A stretch of DNA of 64,000 bases, from positions 1 through 64,000 of the forward strand of contig CAMAUL010000002.1 in assembly GCA_945861405.1 (NCBI GenBank). Direction: 5' to 3'. The translations under genes and the position numbers were made by a program. This stretch comes from Candidatus Methylobacter oryzae (GTDB taxonomy: Bacteria; Pseudomonadota; Gammaproteobacteria; Methylococcales; Methylomonadaceae). A model generated the notes under the pieces. That model worked only from the letters and a program-made list of their open reading frames with translations. It was not told where the DNA came from and searched no databases. Below are positions 27,770 through 35,882 of this stretch, in pieces. Position 1 is the first letter of the stretch; every line of letters starts with the position of its first letter.

Positions 27770-28243
27770 ATGAACACCATTACCGTTCGTCAGGCCGCTT
27801 TGTCAGACCTTGAAACCCTCGCGCCGCTTTTTGACAGCTATCGTCAGTTTTATGGTCGCGCCAGCGATTTGCCTGTAGCAACGGCCTTTTTGTCGGCGCG
27901 CTTTAATCATAATGAATCGGTTTTGTTTATTGCGCATGATGGCGATAAAGCCGTTGGTTTCACCCAGCTCTATCCGAGCTTTTCATCGGTATCGTTGGCC
28001 CGGACATTTGTGCTCAACGATCTATTTGTTGATGAGTCAGCCCGCAGAAAAGGCGTGGCCTCAAAACTCATGTCCGCCGCCGTTGACTACGCCAGTGCCT
28101 TAGGCGCTGTCCGCGTTTCGCTGTCAACGGCAATAACCAACGAAGCAGCCCAGACGCTTTATCAAGCCGCCGGTTGGCAGCGCGATGAACAGTTCTTTAT
28201 TTATCATTTTGCCATTCCCCCAATAGAAAAATATACAGCATGA
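27770..28243 (+). CDS. GNAT-family N-acetyltransferase
   Basis: Start at 27770 (MNTITVRQAALSDLETLAPL) gives 157 residues. The GNAT core shows FVLNDLFVDESARRKGVASKL with the R-K-G-V-A acetyl-CoA loop, and NEAAQTLYQAAGWQRD near the end. The stop overlaps the start of the next gene by ATGA, so the two are coupled. The protein resembles acetyltransferases acting on small amines, but the substrate is unknown. Confidence 0.9.
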   Translation: MNTITVRQAALSDLETLAPLFDSYRQFYGRASDLPVATAFLSARFNHNESVLFIAHDGDKAVGFTQLYPSFSSVSLARTFVLNDLFVDESARRKGVASKLMSAAVDYASALGAVRVSLSTAITNEAAQTLYQAAGWQRDEQFFIYHFAIPPIEKYTA

Positions 28244-28929
28244 TTAAAGCTATCGCTTTGCTCGGTGAATACACGCCGACCTTCCCGCCGCACGTTTCCA
28301 CCAATGCGGCCATTGAGCATTCTAAAAACCTGTTGAATGTTGAGATAACGGCGGACTGGGTTTCAACTGACGACATCGACCATAAACTGTTTGAACAGTA
28401 TTCAGGTCTATGGATTGCCCCAGGAAGCCCGTATAAAAACATGGAAAAAACGCTGTGGGCGATTCGTTATGCCAGGGAAAACAAAATCCCCTGTTTGGGT
28501 ACCTGCGGCGGTTTCCAGCACATGGTGATTGAGTATGCCCGGAACGTCTTAGGCTTTAAGGACGCGCAACATGCCGAGTATGATCCCTACGCCTCAAGCC
28601 TGTTCATCTCGCAACTGGCCTGTTCGCTGGCAGGCCGCGAGATGCAGCTTGAATTTGTGCCGGGATCTCGGGTAGCGGCAATCTACGGAAGCTTGTCAGC
28701 GACAGAGCAGTATTACTGCAACTTCGGCGTCAATCCCGATTGCATAGCCGAGTTGAAGCAAGGGCCGATGAAGATTTCAGGTTCCGATGCCGAGGGTGAA
28801 ATCCGCGTCATTGAGCATCCCGATCATCCGTTTTTTATCGGCACGTTGTTCGTGCCGCAAGCGCGGTCTACGCCTGAAAAACCGCATCCGTTGGTTACTG
28901 CTTTTTTGGAAGCGGTAGTACGCACGTAA
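28240..28929 (+). CDS. Class I glutamine amidotransferase-like protein (CTP-synthase-like)
   Basis: The 229-residue protein matches the GATase domain of CTP synthase: SGLWIAPGSPYKN (oxyanion strand), CLGTCGGFQHMVIEYAR with the nucleophilic Cys, and EHPDHPFFIGTLFVPQ with the His of the catalytic triad. It lacks the synthase domain, so it is a stand-alone amidase-like member whose partner and substrate are unknown. Translation is coupled to the upstream acetyltransferase by a 4-bp overlap. Confidence 0.88.
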   Translation: MIKAIALLGEYTPTFPPHVSTNAAIEHSKNLLNVEITADWVSTDDIDHKLFEQYSGLWIAPGSPYKNMEKTLWAIRYARENKIPCLGTCGGFQHMVIEYARNVLGFKDAQHAEYDPYASSLFISQLACSLAGREMQLEFVPGSRVAAIYGSLSATEQYYCNFGVNPDCIAELKQGPMKISGSDAEGEIRVIEHPDHPFFIGTLFVPQARSTPEKPHPLVTAFLEAVVRT

Positions 28930-28941
28930 CGGGGAAATAAA

Positions 28942-29337
28942 ATGAAAGGTAGTTGTTTGTGTAAAGCCATCGAGTACGAAATCGACAGCATCGATATACC
29001 TGTCGCCCACTGCCATTGCCGGACTTACCAAAAAGCCCATGCGGCTCCGTTTGCTTCCACGGCTGGCGTAATGCGTGAGCATTTTCGCTGGCTGAAAGGC
29101 GAAGAAAAACTGTCATCCTTCGAGTCATCGCCAGGAAAACTGCGCTATTTTTGCTCGGTGTGCGGATCGCATTTGGTGGCTGAGCGGGCAAACCAGCCGC
29201 ATGTTATTGTTCGGGTGGCAACGTTGGATGAAGATCCCGGTATCGTTCCGCAAATGCATATCTGGACATCGCACGATGTGCCGTGGCTCGAATATGAAGA
29301 TATTCCTTGTTACCCGAAATGGCCGCCGGGGCGATGA
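28942..29337 (+). CDS. GFA-type zinc protein lacking one zinc cysteine
   Basis: The 131-residue protein has the GFA fold signature GSCLCKAIEYE, HCHCRTYQKAH and YFCSVCGSHL. In intact family members the second motif reads CHCxxCQ, as in the paralogue at 25622; here the last Cys is Tyr (TAC, one base from TGC). The catalytic zinc site should therefore be altered or lost. The gene otherwise looks intact, starts 12 bp after the amidotransferase gene, and is likely in its operon. Confidence 0.88.
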   Translation: MKGSCLCKAIEYEIDSIDIPVAHCHCRTYQKAHAAPFASTAGVMREHFRWLKGEEKLSSFESSPGKLRYFCSVCGSHLVAERANQPHVIVRVATLDEDPGIVPQMHIWTSHDVPWLEYEDIPCYPKWPPGR

Positions 29338-29394
29338 TAAATGCAAACACTAGCTTAGGAACGTGCATGAAATAACTTGAGCAAGTTCCCAATA

Positions 29395-29425
29395 GTTGGA
29401 GTGCAGGCTTCGCCTGCACTCCCGC
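29395..29425. repeat. Short palindrome GGAGTGCAGGC/GCCTGCACTCC
   Basis: A perfect 11-bp-arm hairpin with a 3-nt loop lies between two genes. The same words occur within the MITE-like element near 18761-18806, so this is a dispersed palindrome of this genome. Confidence 0.6.
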
Positions 29426-29498
29426 TGCAAACATGCGGAGGGAGCCGTTCAATTTATTTCATGCACATTACTTACTACTCACCACTAACGGAATCCTC

Positions 29499-29822
29499 AT
29501 GATAAAAATCAGCATCCTGTACCCCAACAACCCTAGCGCACGGTTCGATATGGGCTATTACATCGACACGCACATGCCGATGGCGATTGGACTTTTGAGC
29601 GCCCATTCCGGATTCAAAGGCGTTTCAGTCGAGCGCGGGCTGAGCGGCGCAATGCCGGGGACGGATGCGGCCTATATCGCCATGTGCCATTTTCTGTTTA
29701 ATTCGGCAGACGACTTCATGGCCGCTTTCACGCCGCATGCCGCAGTGCTGCAAGGCGACATGCCCAATTACACCGACATAGAGCCGATTATCCAACTTAG
29801 CGAAGTCCTTATTTCCGAGTAG
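29499..29822 (+). CDS. EthD-family protein
   Basis: From the ATG at 29499 it has 107 residues. The pattern MIKISILYPNNPSARFDMGY, YIDTHMPMAIGLLS and HFLFNSADDFMAAF is that of the EthD dimeric alpha/beta-barrel family, first known from ethyl tert-butyl ether degradation operons, where its exact role is unclear. It is followed after 4 bp by a PaiB-like gene, with which it is probably co-transcribed. Confidence 0.87.
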   Translation: MIKISILYPNNPSARFDMGYYIDTHMPMAIGLLSAHSGFKGVSVERGLSGAMPGTDAAYIAMCHFLFNSADDFMAAFTPHAAVLQGDMPNYTDIEPIIQLSEVLISE

Positions 29823-29826
29823 ACAA

Positions 29827-30471
29827 ATGTACATACCACCGCAGTTTGAACAACCCGATATTGAGGTCATGCACGAGCTGATTCGCAACCGGCCGCTTGC
29901 GACATTGGTAACACTCGGCTCAAACGGCATTGACGCCAATCACATTCCGTTGCATCTTGATCCGACACCCGAACCGTTTGGCGTGTTACGCGGCCATATA
30001 GCGCGGGCAAATCCGCTCTGGCGCGACCTTGCATCGGATGTTGAAACGCTGGCTATATTCCACGGCCCGGACGCTTACATCAGCCCGTCCTGGTATGCGA
30101 CTAAACAGGAAACAGGAAAGGTGGTTCCGACCTGGAATTACACGGTAGTCCATGCCTACGGTTCTTTGCGGATTATCGATGACGCTGTTTGGGTTCGCGC
30201 CCAGCTTGAAGCGTTAACGCAGCAACATGAAGCGGCTTTTCCCGAGCCGTGGGCAGTATCGGATGCGCCGGAGGATTTTACTGAAAGACTGGTTGGGGCT
30301 GTGGTCGGTATTGAAATGGTTATTACACGGTTAACCGGCAAGTGGAAAGTCAGTCAAAACCAACCGCCGCAAAACCAGCGTAGCGTTATCCAAGGGCTGA
30401 ATGCCAGCGGTCAAAGCGAGGCGGCGGCAATGGCTGCATTGGTCAATGCCGGGGTTAAAAATGTTGGCTGA
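29827..30471 (+). CDS. PaiB-like FMN-binding protein
   Basis: The 214-residue protein matches the PaiB/FMN-binding split-barrel family: MYIPPQFEQPD, PLATLVTLGSNGIDANHIPL, RGHIARANPLWRD and PSWYATKQETGKVVPTWNY. PaiB was described as a regulator of protease and sporulation genes in Bacillus, but proteobacterial members are more likely flavin-binding enzymes. Full length. Confidence 0.9.
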   Translation: MYIPPQFEQPDIEVMHELIRNRPLATLVTLGSNGIDANHIPLHLDPTPEPFGVLRGHIARANPLWRDLASDVETLAIFHGPDAYISPSWYATKQETGKVVPTWNYTVVHAYGSLRIIDDAVWVRAQLEALTQQHEAAFPEPWAVSDAPEDFTERLVGAVVGIEMVITRLTGKWKVSQNQPPQNQRSVIQGLNASGQSEAAAMAALVNAGVKNVG

Positions 30472-30534
30472 AGTTTCCGGCGGCTGGGAGGTCGTGGTAG
30501 ACTGAGCATTAAACTAAAAGCAGGAGTCAATACC

Positions 30535-30807
30535 ATGACCACCGTTACCTTTGATACCCTTGAACTGGTAGCCAAGTTAAAAACAGCAGGTTTCCCGCAG
30601 GCACAAGCAGAGGCTGTTGTGCGGGTAATTTCCGAGGCGCAAGATACCTTAGTTTCTAATCTGACATTAGACCACCGCTTAAAAGAAACCGAATTACGCC
30701 TAGATTCTCGTTTTGAGCATATTGACGGCGAATTAAAGCTAAACAGATGGATGCTCGGCGTATTATTGGCTGGCGTTATATCGCTGGTATTGAAGGCGTT
30801 TTTTTGA
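30535..30807 (+). CDS. DUF1640-like coiled-coil membrane protein
   Basis: The 90-residue protein has an N-terminal helical region (DTLELVAKLKTAGFPQAQAE), a charged coiled coil from about 35 to 70, and one C-terminal membrane helix (MLGVLLAGVISLVLKAFF). This layout is that of DUF1640/CCDC90-like proteins, which occur frequently in mobile regions. No function is known. Its upstream region contains GGAG at a suitable distance (AGCAGGAGTC). Confidence 0.85.
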   Translation: MTTVTFDTLELVAKLKTAGFPQAQAEAVVRVISEAQDTLVSNLTLDHRLKETELRLDSRFEHIDGELKLNRWMLGVLLAGVISLVLKAFF

Positions 30808-30939
30808 TGGCAGGTATAAACGATATGCCCGACTGGGCTAAGATTAGACCGGATGCGTGATTGCAAGACCAGACACCGTGTTTCCGACACAGCATTTTTT
30901 ATACGACAATCAATATCGTATAAATTACGTTAGAACGGC

Positions 30940-32067
30940 ATGACAGAACATCGCTACATATACAGAAAAAAACCAGCTGCCGATCAGAAATCGGGAGCAT
31001 CGGTTGTACAGGTACCGTGGCAAGGCAAGATCCACTCAAAAACTTTCTCCGACAAGAAGTTCGGAGGCGAAAAGGAAGCTCTTAGCGCAGCCATCGCTCA
31101 TCGCAATAATTTGATGAATACTTTCGGAATCACATCACGTCTGCAAAAACCGGATAGCCCACACCCAGGTGTTAGTCGTACCGAGTCCGAACGAGTATCG
31201 AAATCGAACGGGAAGCTTCGTACTGATGCTCATTGGCAAGCATACTGGACTAACGCTGCCGGAAAAGAAGAAGCCCGCAGGTTTTCGATCAAGAAGCTTG
31301 GGGAGGAAGGCGCAAAACAGGCGGCTCTCGAAACACGCAGTAGAGCAATTCAAGCAATCGCGCTGGGTGAAGATCCCTTTTTTGAGGCACCGCAAAATAT
31401 TAACGCTACTCTATGGCGTTATATGGATTTGACTCGATTTGTTTCGCTTTTAGAAGATTCTGCATTGTTCTTTTCTGCGCCTGAAAATTTCGAAGACCCA
31501 TATGAAGGCTCACTGTCGCAAGCTAATAAAACGAGTCGAAATTTTGTACACTCTCGAACCGGGCAAATCGTCCAGTCATCGGACGCTACTGACCGAATAA
31601 AAGTAGTTGTTAGCTGTTGGTATGCAGCACAGCATGAGTCTGCTGCGATGTGGAATTTGTATGCGAAGTCGACTGATGCAATTGCAATTTGTACAACCTA
31701 TAAGAAACTGCGCCAATTGTTGCCACCCGTCACCCGCCTTGGGCTTATTAAATATGTGAACTATAAAAAGGCGTGGATTCCTGAAGACCGTCCGCTTCAT
31801 CGCTTTATGCACAAGAGGCTATCGTTCCAACATGAGCATGAACTCCGCGCCCTGATTGACCTAGGAGCGCCTGAAGTCCCTTTGATCGGTCAAGAAGTCG
31901 AGCTCGGACTCAAAGTACCTATCGACCTTAATCGGCTACTAAACAAGATTTATGTTGCTCCGAAGTCAGCAGAATGGTTTCTCGAACTAGTCGAGCGCAT
32001 TTGTATACGTTACGGATTGAAGCAACGGCCAGTTCGATCCTCCCTTTATGATGACCCAGTTGAATAG
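30940..32067 (+). CDS. Two AP2-like repeats fused to a DUF2971-like domain
   Basis: The 375-residue protein has two N-terminal AP2-like DNA-binding repeats. The first (about 22-60) includes VVQVPWQGKIHSKTFS; the second (about 97-137) has AHWQAYWT and RRFSIKKLGEEGAKQAALE, the standard strand-helix pattern. From about 157 the sequence follows DUF2971: LWRYMDLTRFVSLL, LFFSAPENFEDPYEG, SCWYAAQHESAAMWNLYAK and SFQHEHELRALI. DUF2971 proteins are of unknown function and often lie in accessory DNA. AP2 repeats are known from homing endonucleases and phage integrases. The joint architecture suggests a DNA-guided effector. Confidence 0.8.
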   Translation: MTEHRYIYRKKPAADQKSGASVVQVPWQGKIHSKTFSDKKFGGEKEALSAAIAHRNNLMNTFGITSRLQKPDSPHPGVSRTESERVSKSNGKLRTDAHWQAYWTNAAGKEEARRFSIKKLGEEGAKQAALETRSRAIQAIALGEDPFFEAPQNINATLWRYMDLTRFVSLLEDSALFFSAPENFEDPYEGSLSQANKTSRNFVHSRTGQIVQSSDATDRIKVVVSCWYAAQHESAAMWNLYAKSTDAIAICTTYKKLRQLLPPVTRLGLIKYVNYKKAWIPEDRPLHRFMHKRLSFQHEHELRALIDLGAPEVPLIGQEVELGLKVPIDLNRLLNKIYVAPKSAEWFLELVERICIRYGLKQRPVRSSLYDDPVE

Positions 32068-32246
32068 CATTGGTACGGGCTGTTCTTCCAAGCCGAGTAG
32101 GGTGCGCATCGCGCACCATTTGCGAATATTAAAATGGCCGGGCTTTTTAAAATATTCTAACGGGTATCCATTTCAAGCATTAAGATTCCTTGTGTATTTG
32201 GAATCCGAAAAGGGGCGCGATGCGCCCCCTACCGAGCTAGCATCGT

Positions 32247-32310
32247 AGGTTAAGTTGCATCTTTTCGCAACCCAACACATTCGCACGAAAATATTGGGTT
32301 AACGATACCA
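32247..32310. repeat. Dispersed repeat copy (GCAACCCAAC type)
   Basis: This stretch (GTTGCATCTTTTCGCAACCC, then a GTTAACG-containing tail) closely resembles 43203-43264. Both contain a GTTGC/GCAAC hairpin followed by TTGGGTTAACGA. Confidence 0.6.
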
Positions 32311-32342
32311 ACAGTAGGCGCTTTAAGCGAAGCGAAGTTGAA

Positions 32343-32457
32343 ACCCAACGCGTCAAAAACCCCAACGGGGTTAAAGCCGTTAGCCGGGGGTTGAGCGTAG
32401 CGACACCCCCGGATCGGATAGCATAAAACAAAAACCCCCGACCCCAACGGGGTCGCA
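32343..32457. repeat. Left inverted REP-like repeat of the RAYT element
   Basis: This unit of about 115 bp consists of three hairpins: CCCCAACGGGG, a larger one with arms CCGGGGGTT/CACCCCCGG-like words, and GACCCCAACGGGGTC. It matches, as an inverted copy, the segment at 32939-33048 with roughly 80-85% identity by eye. Confidence 0.8.
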
Positions 32458-32485
32458 GAAACACAACATTTAAGCGAAGTTTACG

Positions 32486-32929
32486 ATGGCATCCACCTAT
32501 CTTAGCCTGCATTACCATATCGTATTTGGAACCAAAAACCGTGCTCCCGTCATAGATGCAAAATGGCGGCCCCGGCTTTATGATTATCTCGGTGGAATTG
32601 TCCATAGACTGGGCGGGTTTTCAAAACGAATTGGTGGAATCGATGACCATGTCCATTTGCTGGTGTCTTTAAAATCCACGCACAATCTTGCCGATCTGAT
32701 GCGGGAGTTGAAGAAAGCATCTTCCGTGTGGGTTCATGATACATTAGGAGAAAAGCAATTTGCATGGCAAGAAGGTTATGCGGCTTTCACCGTTAGCGCG
32801 TCCGGGCTGGACGCTGTGGCAAGCTATATCGCCAATCAGGAACAACACCATAAAATGAAATCGTTCCGGGATGAGTTGGTTGTGTTGCTGGAAAAATCCG
32901 GTGTCGATTATAATCCGGATTATTTGTAG
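32486..32929 (+). mobile_element. RAYT/IS200-type Y1 (HUH) transposase between inverted repeats
   Basis: The 147-residue protein is a single-tyrosine HUH transposase: LHYHIVFGTKNR at the N-terminus, the HUH motif in DDHVHLLVSLK, and a catalytic Tyr in AVASYIANQEQHH. It is intact. The gene is bracketed by inverted copies of a roughly 110-bp REP-like unit, the layout described for REP-associated tyrosine transposases (REPtrons). Unlike IS200, which has unpaired subterminal hairpins, the flanks mirror each other. It may mobilise the REP units elsewhere in the genome. Confidence 0.87.
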
Positions 32930-32938
32930 CCCGGATTA

Positions 32939-33048
32939 CTGCGACCCCGCCGGGGTCGAGGTTCTTTGTCTCATGCCATCCGGGGGTGTCGCTATGCTCA
33001 ACCCCCGGCTAACGGCTTAAACCCCGCTGGGGTTCCAGACGTGTTGGG
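32939..33048. repeat. Right inverted REP-like repeat of the RAYT element
   Basis: This inverted copy of the left unit has the hairpins GACCCCGCCGGGGTC, CCGGGGGTGTCGC...CCCCCGG and ACCCCGCTGGGGT in mirrored order. It starts 10 bp after the transposase stop codon. Confidence 0.8.
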
Positions 33049-33149
33049 CAACAGATTTTCGTTGCCCGACATTTTGATCTATGGGAATATCGGGCATAAA
33101 CAGTTTGCCCAATGTGACTCAATAACGATAATCGATAATAAGGAACAAA

Positions 33150-33479
33150 ATGAATAAGAAAATTTTAGTAGCTATTGCGGCTTTATGCCTCGGCTTATCG
33201 GCATGTAGTGGTGAAAAGGATAATGGAAACCTGGTTAAATCAGCTTATATTAATAACTGTATAACGCAGGAAAGTTCCACACGCTCTGCGGAGCAGGCCA
33301 AATCTTACTGTGATTGCGCTGCTGATTCGGTGTTTAGCAACAGGGACATTTCCGATGAAACAAAAAATCTGATGCCGACCATGAGTGATAAGGACAGTAA
33401 GATCTATAAACAAAGCGATATTGCAACGGTCAAGGGGCTGCTTATGGCCTGCTACACCAAAAAGTTTTATAAAAAATAA
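33150..33479 (+). CDS. Hypothetical lipoprotein
   Basis: The 109-residue protein begins with a lipoprotein signal: KK, a hydrophobic core (ILVAIAALCLGL) and lipobox LSAC, so Cys19 would be lipidated. The mature part has three or four further Cys, including CDC in SYCDCAADSV, and no recognised domain. The start is preceded by AAGGAAC. Function unknown. Confidence 0.8.
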   Translation: MNKKILVAIAALCLGLSACSGEKDNGNLVKSAYINNCITQESSTRSAEQAKSYCDCAADSVFSNRDISDETKNLMPTMSDKDSKIYKQSDIATVKGLLMACYTKKFYKK

Positions 33480-33726
33480 GCGTAACTATTCAGTGAATCA
33501 GAAAACCAGAAAATCGCTGAGAGCTTGTCCCCTCTCCTGGTAAAGAGGGTAGGGAGAGAAGACACGCTTTTTTTATTCCCCTCACCCTGCCCTCTCCCGC
33601 TGGAGAGGGATGTTGTGCTTCGCGCTATAAAAGCCTGAAAAATGATGTGACCTGTAAATCTGGCAACAATCTACGCGACTTTCCAATCCGCGTCCGGTTA
33701 GCTTTACGTTATGCGATAAGGAAAAT
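33480..33726. other. Intergenic region with CCCTCTCC palindromes and an attC-like end
   Basis: Two GC-rich inverted repeats built from CCCTCTCC/GGAGAGGG lie at about 33530-33612. At 33693-33714 a stretch GTCCGGTTAGCTTTACGTTA resembles the right end of attC-like site 1, just before the methyltransferase gene, but the core GTTATGC deviates from GTTRRRY. Confidence 0.45.
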
Positions 33727-34524
33727 ATGAGTGCCTACAGTTGGAATGCTAAGGATTATGAGAAAAACTCACAAGCCCAACAAAAATGGGCAAGAGAGCT
33801 TATTGCAAATCTGAATTTAACGGGCGCAGAAGACATTCTTGATTTAGGTTGCGGCGATGGCAAAGTAACGGCGGAAATCGCTAGCTTAGTGGGTGATGGC
33901 TCGGTTGTCGGCGTTGATAACTCAAGGCCAATGATAGAGCTGGCAAAGGGGAAATATTCGCAAAACCAGCATCCTAATCTTTCGTTTCAAGTCATGGATG
34001 CGAGCGGTTTATCATTTGCAGGCTGTTTTGATCTGGTTTTTTCGAATGCGGTGCTGCACTGGGTAAAGAATCATAAACCTGTTGTTGAAGGCCTATATAA
34101 AAGCCTCAGGGTTGGCGGAAAAATTCTGCTGCGCATGGGAGGAAAAGGCGATGCTGAAGGGATACTTTCGGTTATGAACGACGTTAGAGCATCAAATAAA
34201 TGGGCGCAGTATTTTACCGGCTTTGAATTTCCCTTTACTTTCCTTGGTGTCGATGACTATCAAGTGCTATTGAAAGAAGCCGGATTTTCTATAATTCGAG
34301 TTGAACTGATTCCTAAAGATATGACGCATGATGGAAAATCAGGGCTGGAAGGCTGGATTCGAACCACTTGGTTACCCTATACGGGCAGAATTCCAACAGA
34401 ACAAAGGGATGACTTTATCGAAGAGGTTTGCTCAAAATATCTCGATAAAGTGCCGCTGGACGCAGATGGCAAAGCTCATGTGGCTATGGTCATGATTGAA
34501 GTCGAAGCTGAAAAAATCACATAA
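33727..34524 (+). CDS. Trans-aconitate methyltransferase-like SAM methyltransferase
   Basis: The 265-residue protein begins MSAYSWNAKDYEKNSQAQQK, and SAM motif I reads ILDLGCGDGKVTAEI, followed by VVGVDNSRPMIELAK, then FDLVFSNAVLHWVKNH and GGKILLRMGG. The S-N-A-x-L-H-W stretch is characteristic of Tam-like enzymes. A C-terminal part with WIRTTWLPYTGRIPTEQRDDFI also fits Tam. It follows an attC-like end and may be a further cassette gene. Confidence 0.9.
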   Translation: MSAYSWNAKDYEKNSQAQQKWARELIANLNLTGAEDILDLGCGDGKVTAEIASLVGDGSVVGVDNSRPMIELAKGKYSQNQHPNLSFQVMDASGLSFAGCFDLVFSNAVLHWVKNHKPVVEGLYKSLRVGGKILLRMGGKGDAEGILSVMNDVRASNKWAQYFTGFEFPFTFLGVDDYQVLLKEAGFSIIRVELIPKDMTHDGKSGLEGWIRTTWLPYTGRIPTEQRDDFIEEVCSKYLDKVPLDADGKAHVAMVMIEVEAEKIT

Positions 34525-34609
34525 CAAGCAGACACTAACATTTCTATGAAACCTAAGCCAAACTGGTTACACTTAACATGCCCCATCCGGCTGGTACAGC
34601 GTATTTAAC

Positions 34610-34885
34610 CTATGTTTCGAATTTTATTTTATCAGTAGCATATTGGTGAATCAGTGAACTAATAAGTGTTTGATAAGGCAATCCCTGGCTAAGAGACTTG
34701 GCTTTGATACGCTCTATATCGCTTTCTAACAGTCGAATACTGATGGCTTTTTTCTTGCTCATTTGAGTGAGCGCAATTTGCGCGTAACGTTTTTTTTCAT
34801 TTTCTACATTATCAATACTGGTGGCGTGATTGCCTTCAACGCACTCAATAATGGCTTTTTCTTCTGCGGAAAATTTAGCTGTCAT
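34610..34885 (-). CDS. CopG/BrnA-like antitoxin
   Basis: The 91-residue protein has a polar N-terminal half and a C-terminal ribbon-helix-helix-like segment (KKKAISIRLLESDIERIKAK), then SQGLPYQTLISSLIHQYATD, as in CopG-type antitoxins. It overlaps the upstream toxin gene by 11 bp. Toxin-first order and domain type match BrnT/BrnA-like modules. It would neutralise the toxin and repress the operon. Confidence 0.86.
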   Translation of the reverse strand: MTAKFSAEEKAIIECVEGNHATSIDNVENEKKRYAQIALTQMSKKKAISIRLLESDIERIKAKSLSQGLPYQTLISSLIHQYATDKIKFET

Positions 34886-35159
34886 GCTTGGCTCCTTCTA
34901 AGTATTTCTTTTGGTACTTACGGCTAGGAATGATGTTTTCTAGAAAAATCGTTTCTTCATCTTCTACAAAGGGTACGTAATAAACATAGCCTCGTATTTG
35001 AACGATAAAAAGCTTTTGGTTGGGATATTTCACAGGATTATGATGCGGTAAAATATCAAGAAGCCTGTCTTCACTGATGGCAATAAATACATCCTCAAAA
35101 CAAACCGCTCGATTGGTTTTAAGTTGCTTATTTTTATGCTCATCCCATTCAAAGTGCAT
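34875..35159 (-). CDS. BrnT-like toxin
   Basis: The 94-residue protein starts MHFEWDEHKNKQLKTNRAVCFEDV, the FEWDxxK signature of BrnT-type RelE-fold RNases, and ends IIPSRKYQKKYLE, similar to the family's conserved R-A/K-Y end. It precedes its antitoxin gene with an 11-bp overlap. The module is on the strand opposite to its neighbours. Confidence 0.84.
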   Translation of the reverse strand: MHFEWDEHKNKQLKTNRAVCFEDVFIAISEDRLLDILPHHNPVKYPNQKLFIVQIRGYVYYVPFVEDEETIFLENIIPSRKYQKKYLEGAKHDS

Positions 35160-35357
35160 TTTTAGTCCGCATATTTTGTATATGCAGAGTATATCGCAAA
35201 TAGTCCCTTACTCAATATAAAAAACAGCGATTAACTTCGCCTCCCTCCTTTTTGTCACAAAACCTTAAACAAACGTTCATTTCTTTGTCATAGAAGAGTT
35301 TTATTCTTGGCGCTGAAGGCTAATGCTTTTCAGAACTTCCCTCAGGAGGATAAAGAA

Positions 35358-35882
35358 ATGAAACTGCTCTATTCCATCCATAAATACGACGTTTTCATGT
35401 TCACCTGGCTGATCAATGCCAGAATTCATAGCGCCTTGACCAGGACTAGCCGTTATATTTCAAAAACCGGCGATGGTTCGTTATATCTGATAATCGCAGG
35501 CCTGTTATATTGGCGTGAAGGATTAGACTGCCCTACCCTGCAAGCGATTCTGCTGGCATTTTTAATCGAAAGGCCGATTTATTTTGTGCTGAAAAACGGC
35601 TTAAGGCGCAATCGCCCGCAAGCGGCGTTACAAAACTTCCGCAGCCACATTACCCCGTCGGACAAATTCAGTTTCCCCTCCGGCCACACCTCCGCCGCAT
35701 TCATGATGGCGACACTGCTTGGCTATTATTTACCTCCCTTAATGATCCTGCTTTATTGTTGGGCGACATTGGTTGCATTCTCCCGCGTGGTACTGGGCGT
35801 GCATTTTCCGACCGACACTTTGGTAGGCGCCATTTTGGGTATCAGCACTGCACTCTTTAGTTTGGGACAAATCGTAATATGA
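35358..35882 (+). CDS. PAP2-family membrane phosphatase
   Basis: Start at 35358, with AGGAGGA just upstream, gives 174 residues. The three PAP2 motifs are KNGLRRNRPQ, FSFPSGHTSAAF and SRVVLGVHFPTD, with the phosphate-binding Lys/Arg, the Ser-Gly-His and the Arg-His pair all present. Several membrane helices are visible. Such enzymes dephosphorylate lipid phosphates such as undecaprenyl-PP or phosphatidic acid. It overlaps the following glycosyltransferase by 4 bp. Confidence 0.92.
   Translation: MKLLYSIHKYDVFMFTWLINARIHSALTRTSRYISKTGDGSLYLIIAGLLYWREGLDCPTLQAILLAFLIERPIYFVLKNGLRRNRPQAALQNFRSHITPSDKFSFPSGHTSAAFMMATLLGYYLPPLMILLYCWATLVAFSRVVLGVHFPTDTLVGAILGISTALFSLGQIVI

Noticed and set aside
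32966..33157. 63-residue frame after the transposase gene
   Set aside because: It lies within the right REP-like inverted repeat and is a product of the palindrome.
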